Assembly: GCF_000701665.1 (NCBI RefSeq)
Contig: NZ_JNJN01000018.1
Coordinates: 1-47,410, forward strand
Direction: 5' to 3'
DNA length: 47,410 nt
Source of the DNA: Agathobaculum desmolans ATCC 43058
Lineage (GTDB): Bacteria; Bacillota; Clostridia; Oscillospirales; Butyricicoccaceae
Positions 23,528 to 31,386 of the stretch are shown here, one piece after another (position 1 is the first letter of the stretch; every line of letters begins with the position of its first letter). The notes beneath the pieces were generated by a model, which worked only from the letters and a program-made list of their open reading frames with translations, was not told the origin of the DNA and made no database searches. The translations under genes and the position numbers were made by a program.

Positions 23528-24215
23528 GTGATTGGCATTTACAACTGGTTGCTGCATGCATTGCAGGAAGAATTTGATGTGCGGCGTTTATTAAAACAAA
23601 GTCCCCGCGGCAGCGTATCGCTGATCCGGCACAAAGCCACGGGGAAACGGTTTATATTACGGCGCACTGTCGGAAGCGCAGAAGTATATTGCAAATTGCT
23701 GCATTATAACTGCTGCTTTTTGCCGCAAATTATGGAGGTTGCGGCAGGGCAGGATGAAGTGCTGGTGCTGGAAGAATATATCGAAGGCGATACGCTGGAT
23801 TACCTGCTGCAGGGCGGCGTGCTGACAGCAGAACAGACCCGCGTGATCGTAACGCAGGTGTGTCAGGCGCTTTGGGTGCTGCATACGATGGGAGCGGTGC
23901 ACCGCGATGTCAAACCGGAGAACATCATTCTGCGCAGACAGGAAGCGGTTTTGATCGATTTTGACGTCGCACGGATGTATAAACCCAAACTGCCGGCGGA
24001 TACCGAGGTGCTGGGCACCGTGGGCTTTGCCGCACCGGAGCAGTTCGGGCTGTCGCAGTCGGATGCGCGTGCGGATATTTATTCGGTAGGCGTATTGATC
24101 AATGTGATGCTGACCGGAAGACACCCGTCCAAACAGATGGCAGGTGGAGCGCTGCACTCGCGTAAATCCGCAAAAACGTTATAAAAAAGTGCAGCGTCTT
24201 ATGGCAGCGCTGTAA
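23528..24215 (+). pseudogene. Hanks-type Ser/Thr protein kinase, apparently frameshifted near the C-terminus
   Basis: A cytosolic kinase domain: catalytic loop HRDVKPENI, Mg-binding DFD (DFG variant) in LIDFDVARMY, and the activation-segment end GTVGFAAPEQFG followed by ADIYSVGVL. The reading frame from GTG 23528 stops at 24182-24184 after an atypical tail (GALHSRKSAKTL). The +1 frame instead encodes ERCTRVNPQKRYKKVQRL and MAAL, the expected end of such kinases, up to a TAA at 24213-24215 that overlaps the RBS of the next gene. A small deletion near 24140-24150 seems to have shifted the frame. The glycine loop is only partly recognisable (QSPRGSVSLIRHK). If the shift is real, the C-lobe is damaged; a sequencing error is the alternative. 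Confidence 0.8.
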
Positions 24216-24228
24216 GGGGGAACCAACA

Positions 24229-25479
24229 ATGAACCGAATATGCCCGCATTGCGGAGCGGATTTGCCGGAGAAAGCTTCCTTTTGCCCTTATTGTGCACAT
24301 AGTTTGAATGTAAGGGTGGAATGTAAGCCGCCAAAGGCAATCTGGGGGAGAATACTGCATATCGGCATTATGATGGCGATTGCAGCAGGAATCATGTGTG
24401 CAGCTTGGCTGTATACCCGTCCACAGGAGCTGGAAGGCGCCGGCAGCGTGCAGTATACCGATGCCGATGGCAGCTATCAGATCCACCTAGCAAAAAGCAG
24501 TGAGCGCTTCGAACCGCCCAAGGTGGTAAATGTGAAATGTGAACCGGGGGAAGAATACCGCTTCCCACTTTGCGTTACTTTTTATGACAGTAGAACCGGG
24601 GAAAATGTCAGCCATTCGATGGCAAAGAAAATAAAATATTCGCAGATATCCTTTGAGCAGCCTGAGAACAGCGCATATCCGTGGCGGGCCACTGAACCGG
24701 TATACAGCGGTGCGCGGCCGTATGCGGCGCTGACTTCGTTTATGGATTTTGTTTTGGAAAGCGGATCCTCCCGCATTATTTGGACGCTGGGCATGACGAA
24801 CGGCGATACGATCCGCCTGTATCTCGATATGGAAATAGAGGAGATCCCGGTTATGCATTATTATCCGGAGGATACGCCGATGCAGACCGCAGAAGAATTG
24901 CAGGCTTTGGTGGATGAAGTCGACCGAACCATACCACCCGAAACCATTGTGTACCTGCATTTGCCCGCCGTGACATATACCGGCGATCTGACAATCGACC
25001 AGCATCCGATCAACCTTTGCGGCAGCGAAGAGGGACGAACTGTTTTTACCGGACATATCTATGTGACGACTATGGCAGAAAAACGGATTAACTACTTCGA
25101 TCACATTGATTTTCTTGGCAGCAGGGATCGGATCGGCATTTCAGCAGCAGACCGTGTGCATTTAACGGATTGCACGATTTCCGGCTGGAAAACCGGTGTG
25201 CTGGCTTACGGCGATACGTGGGTAAACGCGATGCATTGCAGATGGGAAAATAATCAGATTGGTTTCCATTTTAATGCGGACAATGCGGACGGCAGCAGAG
25301 TTTCACATACGCAGTACACAGGCAACCAATTTATCGGGAACGGCACGGCGGTTTTGCTGGAAAACGTGCCAACCGATATTTCGCTGAAATTTGCGGACTG
25401 CCGTTTTGCCGGTAACGAAGTGGATATCGACAACCGATGCCGGCAGGAACTGGATATTTCGCAGGCGGTATTTGAGTAA
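24229..25479 (+). CDS. Zinc-ribbon, membrane-anchored beta-helix protein
   Basis: A 416-residue protein. A zinc ribbon opens it (CPHCGADLP and CPYCAHSL), a membrane segment follows at about residues 44-63 (IGIMMAIAAGIMCAAWLY), then a beta-rich extracytoplasmic domain. The C-terminal ~180 residues show a repetitive pattern typical of right-handed parallel beta-helices (VHLTDCTISGWKTGVLAYGD; NQIGFHFNADNADG). The cytosolic zinc ribbon plus an outside beta-helix suggests a sensor or envelope-associated protein. It begins 13 bases after the kinase end and shares its transcript, so it may be a partner or substrate of the kinase; that link is inference. GGGGG lies upstream as RBS. Confidence 0.7.
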   Translation: MNRICPHCGADLPEKASFCPYCAHSLNVRVECKPPKAIWGRILHIGIMMAIAAGIMCAAWLYTRPQELEGAGSVQYTDADGSYQIHLAKSSERFEPPKVVNVKCEPGEEYRFPLCVTFYDSRTGENVSHSMAKKIKYSQISFEQPENSAYPWRATEPVYSGARPYAALTSFMDFVLESGSSRIIWTLGMTNGDTIRLYLDMEIEEIPVMHYYPEDTPMQTAEELQALVDEVDRTIPPETIVYLHLPAVTYTGDLTIDQHPINLCGSEEGRTVFTGHIYVTTMAEKRINYFDHIDFLGSRDRIGISAADRVHLTDCTISGWKTGVLAYGDTWVNAMHCRWENNQIGFHFNADNADGSRVSHTQYTGNQFIGNGTAVLLENVPTDISLKFADCRFAGNEVDIDNRCRQELDISQAVFE

Positions 25480-25606
25480 AGCGGATATTGTAGGGGCTGC
25501 AAAAATACTGCATAATACTATGCAGGTAGCATATTACAAATATCATACAGATATGTAATGCTATCAGCAGAACACTTTGCAACAAGTGTACAAGGGGGCT
25601 GTTGTT

Positions 25607-26536
25607 ATGAAAAAACGTATGACATCTATGCTGGCAGCTGTTCTGGTATGCTTGAGCCTGACCTCCATGGTCGCGGGCGCTGCGGAATGGTATGAGGTAA
25701 AGCCGTTCTATGTGCAGTACCTTGGGTGCAGCAATCCCTGCTCCGGGGAGAAGGAAATGACGGTGAACGGAAAAACGGTTACGGTTCTGCTGTATCCGGC
25801 CGGTTCGAAGTTTAAAGCATTCAGGCCGCTGAGCATCAGCGACGTGTACTGCTATACGAGCAGCGGCGAACTGGTTTCTAATATATGGTGGGATTCGGAT
25901 GAATCGAGTCTGCCTGCGACCGGTATTTACAATATGTTCATTTACAGCGAGCGGTACGGCCCAGAGGGTGATATATGGGTCAGTGCGGATGGCAGCGGCA
26001 CGGCCGCTAAGCCGGAAAAACCGGCAGAGCCGGGAAAAACGGCGTTTACCGATGTGAAGGCAGATATGTATTATGCGGAACCGGTTGCTTGGGCGGTCAA
26101 GCAGGGTATTACCGACGGAACCAGTGACACAACATTCTCGCCGGATAAGACCTGTACGCGGGGCCAGATCATTACCTTCCTGTGGCGTGCTGCCGGTTCA
26201 CCGGAGCCGAAAAATGCAGTATTGTTAGGCGATGTCAACCCCGATATGTACTATGCAAAGGCGGTGGCCTGGGCGGCAGAGAACGGCATGGCAGAAGGCA
26301 GTGCGTTCCATGCAGATAATCCTTGTACACGTGAAATGGCGGTTGATTTTATGTGGAAGCATGCTGGGAAACCGGGTGCGGCAGCTGCCAATTTTGCGGA
26401 TATCTCTTCTGCTGCTGTAAACTGGGCGGTAGAAGCGGGGGTCACACAGGGCACCAGTGATACGGAGTTTTCGCCGGCACTGACCTGCACGCGCGGTCAG
26501 ATCGTGACATTCCTGCATCGCAGCTTTGCTAAGTAA
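25607..26536 (+). CDS. SLH-domain secreted protein
   Basis: A 309-residue exported protein. The signal peptide MKKRMTSMLAAVLVCLSLTS ends near VAGA-A. An N-terminal domain of ~110 residues with Cys and aromatic residues (function unknown) is followed by a proline-rich linker (EKPAEPGKT) and three SLH repeats: AFTDVKADMYYAEPVAWAVK, GDVNPDMYYAKAVAWAAENG and the shorter ANFADISSAAVNWAVEAGVT. The wall-binding SLH modules are C-terminal here, unlike the other two SLH proteins in the window. ATG 25607 fits the signal peptide and the AGGGGG RBS; an in-frame ATG at 25577 lacks both. A strong terminator follows. Confidence 0.88.
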   Translation: MKKRMTSMLAAVLVCLSLTSMVAGAAEWYEVKPFYVQYLGCSNPCSGEKEMTVNGKTVTVLLYPAGSKFKAFRPLSISDVYCYTSSGELVSNIWWDSDESSLPATGIYNMFIYSERYGPEGDIWVSADGSGTAAKPEKPAEPGKTAFTDVKADMYYAEPVAWAVKQGITDGTSDTTFSPDKTCTRGQIITFLWRAAGSPEPKNAVLLGDVNPDMYYAKAVAWAAENGMAEGSAFHADNPCTREMAVDFMWKHAGKPGAAAANFADISSAAVNWAVEAGVTQGTSDTEFSPALTCTRGQIVTFLHRSFAK

Positions 26537-26597
26537 ACAGCTTCTGTATCAGATGATACAAACAGCCTAATTCCATGAACAGAAGCAGTTGGTTTTT

Positions 26598-26638
26598 AAG
26601 AGAAAAGACGTCGCATAAGCGGCGTCTTTTCTCTTTTG
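26598..26638 (+). terminator. Terminator after the SLH gene
   Basis: GAGAAAAGACGTCGC (26600-26614) pairs with GCGGCGTCTTTTCTC (26619-26633) with one wobble, and a T run follows. Confidence 0.9.
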
Positions 26639-26744
26639 GCGATTGCAGTCTGTGCAGATTCCTTATGTGCGGGAGAAACACCGTTTAGGCGATATGATTC
26701 GATTTTGTTACAAAACGGTTTCGGATGTGAAGATATAATGCCTG

Positions 26745-26773
26745 CTGACTTGCAAAAAACGATATATTATGAT
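26745..26773 (+). promoter_or_regulatory. Promoter candidate for the P-loop protein gene
   Basis: CTGACT (26745-26750), a 17-base spacer and TATGAT (26768-26773), 42 bases before the ATG. Confidence 0.45.
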
Positions 26774-26815
26774 AAACTACATAAGTTAGAGTGAAAGATG
26801 TCAGGAGAGTGCAGG

Positions 26816-27322
26816 ATGGACAAACGGGTATTCATCATTAACGGCAGCGGCGGTGTTGGTAAGGATACCGTTTGTGAGGCAGCGGCGCAGTTTTGGCATG
26901 TTCAGAATGTGTCATCCATCACACCGATCCTGTCCGTGGCACGGGCTGCCGGTTGGGATGGCAGCAAAACTCCTGCCGCCCGCCGTTTTTTGTCTGACTT
27001 GAAAGCAGCATGCACGGCTTTCAACGATTTGCCGTTCCGATATTGTGTGGAACAGTGGGATGCATTTCAGCACAGTGATGCTGAGGTGTTGTTTATCCAT
27101 ATCCGCGAGCCGGACGAGATCAAACGGCTGCGCCGGGTCATAGGAGACTGCTGCAAAACCATTTTGGTGCGCCGTCCCGCGCTGGAAGAGAGTCGGGGGC
27201 CTTTGGGCAATCGTTCGGACGACGAGGTGGCCGGTTATCCTTACGACGGCATTTTGGTGAACGATGGGCCGCTGGAAAACCTTCCGGACAAAGTACATCA
27301 CTTTTTGCTTACCTTGTGGTAA
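26816..27322 (+). CDS. P-loop kinase-like protein
   Basis: A 168-residue protein with Walker A GSGGVGKDT right at the N-terminus (residues 8-16), and a later segment LFIHIREPDEIKRL of the kind seen in nucleotide- or dephospho-CoA-kinase-like folds. The C-terminal GILVNDGPLENL is also typical of small P-loop kinases (a NDG element after the last strand). The substrate cannot be assigned. ATG 26816 has AGGAGAG six bases upstream; ATG 26798 is in frame but overlaps less suitably. It stands alone between a terminator and the transporter operon. Confidence 0.7.
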   Translation: MDKRVFIINGSGGVGKDTVCEAAAQFWHVQNVSSITPILSVARAAGWDGSKTPAARRFLSDLKAACTAFNDLPFRYCVEQWDAFQHSDAEVLFIHIREPDEIKRLRRVIGDCCKTILVRRPALEESRGPLGNRSDDEVAGYPYDGILVNDGPLENLPDKVHHFLLTLW

Positions 27323-27402
27323 GGCCGGCGATTACCGATCAGGAAACTGTATCGCGAAATCATATACAGCAAGAAGGATAGAGCAAAGAAAGGAAATCAC
27401 GT

Positions 27403-29364
27403 ATGAGCGAAGAAAAAAAACCGCAGGTCGTCCCTGAGAAAAAAGGCGGCGCACATATTGCCAAAGCGGGCAGCAAGCATCCGGTTCAGCCGGAGCCGCA
27501 GCCGGTCAAGGCGGAAGAAGCTGCAAAACTGCCTGCCGAATCAAGCGGCAATGCAGAAGCACCAAAACGCAATAAATATGCGGATAAGATGAACCGCAGC
27601 AAGCCCAAACTAAGCCGTAATGTTCGTATTGGCATAGGTGCCGGTGTTTTACTGCTTTTGATTGCACTGGGTATTTTTTTGATATTAAAGACCCGTAACG
27701 GCGGTGCGGCGGACAGTGGGGAGGAAACCGCGGTAGCATCGCTTGGCATGCTGGAAACTTATGTGGAAGGATCAGGCACAACGGCTGCAAAAAAACGCGA
27801 AGAGCTAGGGCGTGATTTGAAGGGCACCATTACGAAAATTTCGGTTGAAGTTGGTGATGAAGTTAAAAAAGGAGATACCTTACTGACTGTAAACCCGACC
27901 GAAACACGAAAAGAGCTGGATGCGGCACAGGATGAGCTGGCTAATGCGCAGCGCGCGGTCAGCGATGCGCAGAACGAGGTATCTCAGGCACAGAATACCC
28001 TGAATGCAGCGCAGAAAAAGTTAAACCGTTTGAATGTTACAGCACCATTTACCGGCAAGATCATTCCGGCAAGCGATGGGGAAGGCAACAGCAATGAATA
28101 CCGTGTCGGCCAGCAGGTCAGCGAAGGCGAAGTGATTGGTTACATGGTGGACGACAGTAAGATGTCTCTGTCGCTGTTTTTCAGCTCTGCCTATATCAAC
28201 CAGATTAAATCCGGGCAATCTGCCACTGTATCCATACCGGCGGCAATGAGCGAGGTTTCCGGTACCGTTTCCTCGGTGGAAAAATCCGAACGCGTCTCTG
28301 CGGAAGGTGTCAAAATGTTCCGCGTCAATATCTCGGTTCCCAATCAGGGCGCCTTGACCAAGGGGATGACCGCGACAGCTACTGTTTCTGCCGGCAGTGC
28401 GGGTGCGGTATTCCCGGCGGAATCCGGCACGCTGGAATATGGTAGGGAAGAGGCGGTCACGGCACAGGTCAGCGGTAAGATCTCTGCTTTAAACGGAATC
28501 GATTATTATAGCTATAAAAGCGGTGCAACGATTATGCGGCTGACCAGCGACTCTGCGCAGGATGAAGTGAAAAACGCCCAGAATGCCGTGAATGCGGCTC
28601 GTAACGGTGTCACTTCGGCACAAAAACAGGTGAAGGATAAGCAGGATCGCATCACCGAACTGAAAAAACTGATCGAAAATGCCACGGTCAAATCTCCGAT
28701 TGACGGTGTTGTTGTCAGCATGAATGCGGTAGAAGATCAGGAAGTCTCCGGCACGGATGCACTGGTTGTTGTGGCGGATCTGAGTGATATCGTGGTGAAT
28801 GCAGAAGTGATGTCGACCGATGTCGGCGCAGTGCAGGTTGGCCAGCCGGCCACAATGACCATGTATAACAATGACGGTTCCCAGCTGACGCTGACCGGCA
28901 TGGTGGATTCGGTGGCCTTGGAACCGACGCAGAACTCCGGCGATGGCGGCCAGGGCAGCATGCCCACTTTCCTTGCCGTAATTGCAATCGACCCGATCGA
29001 AGGACAGTCAATTTACAGCGGTATGATGGTGGAGTATCAGATTACTACCGCATCGTCGATGGATTGCCTGATGGTACCCTCTCGTGCAATTGTCAATACA
29101 GAAAACGGCACAGCTGTTTTTGCCAAACCGCTGACTGATGAAAACGGGGATGAAATCCCGTTTGAGGAGACCCTGCCGATTCCGGAGGGAACCGAGGGCA
29201 TTCCGGCGGATTTTGTACTGGTACCGGTTGAGATCGGCATTGCAGATTCGACCAACACCGAAATATACTGGGGGATCGAAGAGGGAACCACTGTTTTTCT
29301 GGCCGGTCCGCAGGAACTGTATTCTGATATGGGCGAAATGGATGCCGGCATGGCAGTAGGCTGA
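27403..29364 (+). CDS. HlyD/MacA-like adaptor with two tandem hairpin-lipoyl modules
   Basis: A 653-residue membrane-anchored adaptor. A charged, Pro/Ala-rich cytosolic tail of ~70 residues precedes one membrane segment (about residues 75-97). Two copies of the adaptor layout follow. In the first, GTITKISVEVGDEVKKGDTL and NRLNVTAPFTGKI flank an alpha-helical hairpin (DAAQDELANAQRAVSDAQNE). In the second, VSGKISALNGIDYYSYKSGA and ENATVKSPIDGVV flank another hairpin (KNAQNAVNAARNGVTSAQKQ). Known MacA-type adaptors have one such set. Genes for the ATPase and permease follow immediately, so it is the periplasm-equivalent subunit of a MacAB-type ABC exporter. The substrate is unknown. An AAAGGAAAT RBS precedes the start. 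Confidence 0.85.
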   Translation: MSEEKKPQVVPEKKGGAHIAKAGSKHPVQPEPQPVKAEEAAKLPAESSGNAEAPKRNKYADKMNRSKPKLSRNVRIGIGAGVLLLLIALGIFLILKTRNGGAADSGEETAVASLGMLETYVEGSGTTAAKKREELGRDLKGTITKISVEVGDEVKKGDTLLTVNPTETRKELDAAQDELANAQRAVSDAQNEVSQAQNTLNAAQKKLNRLNVTAPFTGKIIPASDGEGNSNEYRVGQQVSEGEVIGYMVDDSKMSLSLFFSSAYINQIKSGQSATVSIPAAMSEVSGTVSSVEKSERVSAEGVKMFRVNISVPNQGALTKGMTATATVSAGSAGAVFPAESGTLEYGREEAVTAQVSGKISALNGIDYYSYKSGATIMRLTSDSAQDEVKNAQNAVNAARNGVTSAQKQVKDKQDRITELKKLIENATVKSPIDGVVVSMNAVEDQEVSGTDALVVVADLSDIVVNAEVMSTDVGAVQVGQPATMTMYNNDGSQLTLTGMVDSVALEPTQNSGDGGQGSMPTFLAVIAIDPIEGQSIYSGMMVEYQITTASSMDCLMVPSRAIVNTENGTAVFAKPLTDENGDEIPFEETLPIPEGTEGIPADFVLVPVEIGIADSTNTEIYWGIEEGTTVFLAGPQELYSDMGEMDAGMAVG

Positions 29365-29374
29365 GGAGGCTGTA

Positions 29375-30127
29375 ATGTTTGGTAGGAAAAAGCAAGCGGA
29401 GCCGATTCAAGAGCAGACAGTACGCTCCGAGCTGCTGATTGATGTTCGCCAGATGAGTAAAATCTATAACGAGGGGCGGGAGAATGAAGTCCGGGCGTTG
29501 GATAACATTTCTCTGCAGGTTCCGTGGGGGGAATTTTTGTGCATCCTCGGGCAGTCCGGTTCGGGCAAATCCACACTGATGAATATTCTCGGATGTTTGG
29601 ATATTCCCACCTATGGAACATATCTGCTGAACGGACAGGCGGTAAGCGATATGAAGCCCTCCGTGCTGTCCGGCATCCGCAACCGGGAGATCGGCTTTAT
29701 CTTTCAGGGCTTCAACCTGATCCCCGCGCTGACGGCGCTCGAAAATGTCGAGCTGCCGCTGATCTATCGCGGGATCGGCCGGGAGGAACGGCACCGGCTG
29801 GCTGTGGATGCGCTCACATCGGTCGGATTGGAAAAGCGGATGGATCATCGTCCGGGCGAGATGTCCGGCGGTCAGCAGCAGCGCGTAGCGATCGCACGCG
29901 CAGTGGCCGCCAAACCGCCGATCATTATGGCGGACGAGCCGACCGGCAACCTGGATTCGGCTTCCGGCCGTGATATTATGGAGCAGCTCAGTGCGCTGAA
30001 CACGCAGGGTACATCGATTATCCTGATCACCCATGATAATCATCTGGCCGAGATGGCAAAACGCATCGTTACCATTCAGGATGGGCAAATCATCTCCGAC
30101 CGACCGGGAAAAGGAGGGGTTGACTGA
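29375..30127 (+). CDS. MacB/LolD-type ABC transporter ATP-binding protein
   Basis: A 250-residue ATPase. Walker A is GQSGSGKST (about residues 63-71), the Q-loop follows in FIFQGFNL, the signature is MSGGQQQRVAIARAVA, Walker B is IIMADEPTGNLDS, and the switch His lies in LITHD. The GNLDS form and overall sequence place it with MacB/LolD-type exporters. GAGGAGG lies just upstream of ATG 29375. It shares its last base with the permease start (TGATG), so the two are translationally coupled. Confidence 0.95.
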   Translation: MFGRKKQAEPIQEQTVRSELLIDVRQMSKIYNEGRENEVRALDNISLQVPWGEFLCILGQSGSGKSTLMNILGCLDIPTYGTYLLNGQAVSDMKPSVLSGIRNREIGFIFQGFNLIPALTALENVELPLIYRGIGREERHRLAVDALTSVGLEKRMDHRPGEMSGGQQQRVAIARAVAAKPPIIMADEPTGNLDSASGRDIMEQLSALNTQGTSIILITHDNHLAEMAKRIVTIQDGQIISDRPGKGGVD

Positions 30128-31377
30128 TGAATTGGCTGCAAACCGTTCGCATGGCGTTCAAATCCATTATGAACAACAAAGTGCGTTCTATTCTGACGAT
30201 GCTGGGTATTATCATCGGTGTTGCGTCGGTTATTGCCATTGTGGCGTATATTCAGGGCGGCACCAAATTGCAGCAGCTGCAGTTTGAAGCCATGGGCACT
30301 AACCGGATCGATATTTCCGGGTACGGCGCCAAGAGCCGTGATTGGGATGACTTTGAGGATTATCTTAGCAATGACCTTGCAGATAAAGTATCCGCATGGT
30401 CCCCGCAAAGTCAGTATTACGATTGGCAGAATGATGGCATACAGTATCGCTCTAAAAAGCTGACCTCGAGCGATAGCTATACTTATATGTATTTTGGCAA
30501 TGAACACTACGGTGATGTGACCAACCATGTGATCACGGTGGGACGCGATCTTTCCGCAGCAGACTGCCGCAGCCGCGCACGGGTCTGCGTGATCGGCGAG
30601 ACCCTTCGCAAATACTTTTTCGGCGCAATGAGCCCTCTTGGGCAAAAAATCCGCATTGGCGGCAAATCCTTTGAAGTGGTCGGCGTATATAAGGGAAAAT
30701 TCGAAGGGAAGATCAATACCGAAGATCAGATGCTAGTCATGCCGTATACATTACAAGATAGTATGATGAGCTCATACGGCATGATGGATAAGCAGTATAT
30801 TATCAAAGCAGCCAATAAAGAAGATATTTCTGAGCTGGTTGATACGCTGCTTCCTGAATTTATGCAGGGACGGTGCGAATCCAACGGTGGGTATTTTAAT
30901 GCTTATTCCAACAGCCAGTGGCAGGAGCAGTCAGAAGCCTCCGCTAATATGCTGGCACTGATTGGCGGCGGCGTTGCGGGCATCTCCTTATTGGTTGGCG
31001 GCATCGGCATTATGAATATCATGCTGGTATCTGTAACCGAGCGCACTCGTGAAATTGGTATTCGCATGGCGATCGGTGCACGCAAACGGGATATTATCGG
31101 TCAGTTTCTGGTGGAGGCAGCGGTAGTATCCTGCTTTGGCGGCTTGATCGGTATTGTGCTGGGGTGCTTCCTGTCAGCAATTTTGGGTAATGTGCTGCTT
31201 GCACAGCAAATGCAAGGGGGATTCATGCCTACGGTCGAACAGTTCACCGTATTGCCGTCGTTCGGATTAGCTGTGGGTGCGTTTTTGTTTTCTGCTTTGC
31301 TCGGTATCATTTTCGGACTATATCCGGCTAATAAGGCTTCTAATCTGCAGCCGGTTGACGCGCTGCGTACACAATAA
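30127..31377 (+). CDS. MacB-type ABC transporter permease
   Basis: A 416-residue permease. The first segment (NNKVRSILTMLGIIIGVASV) and a large extracytoplasmic MacB_PCD domain (about residues 45-270) precede three FtsX-like membrane segments. Between them lies the conserved coupling stretch MNIMLVSVTERTREIGIRMA and GARKRDI. A homodimer with the 29375 ATPase and the adaptor would form a mechanotransmission exporter, as in MacAB-family systems. Length is slightly shorter than typical MacB because the ATPase is a separate gene. An SLH gene follows after nine bases. Confidence 0.95.
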   Translation: MNWLQTVRMAFKSIMNNKVRSILTMLGIIIGVASVIAIVAYIQGGTKLQQLQFEAMGTNRIDISGYGAKSRDWDDFEDYLSNDLADKVSAWSPQSQYYDWQNDGIQYRSKKLTSSDSYTYMYFGNEHYGDVTNHVITVGRDLSAADCRSRARVCVIGETLRKYFFGAMSPLGQKIRIGGKSFEVVGVYKGKFEGKINTEDQMLVMPYTLQDSMMSSYGMMDKQYIIKAANKEDISELVDTLLPEFMQGRCESNGGYFNAYSNSQWQEQSEASANMLALIGGGVAGISLLVGGIGIMNIMLVSVTERTREIGIRMAIGARKRDIIGQFLVEAAVVSCFGGLIGIVLGCFLSAILGNVLLAQQMQGGFMPTVEQFTVLPSFGLAVGAFLFSALLGIIFGLYPANKASNLQPVDALRTQ

Positions 31378-31386
31378 GGAGTATGG

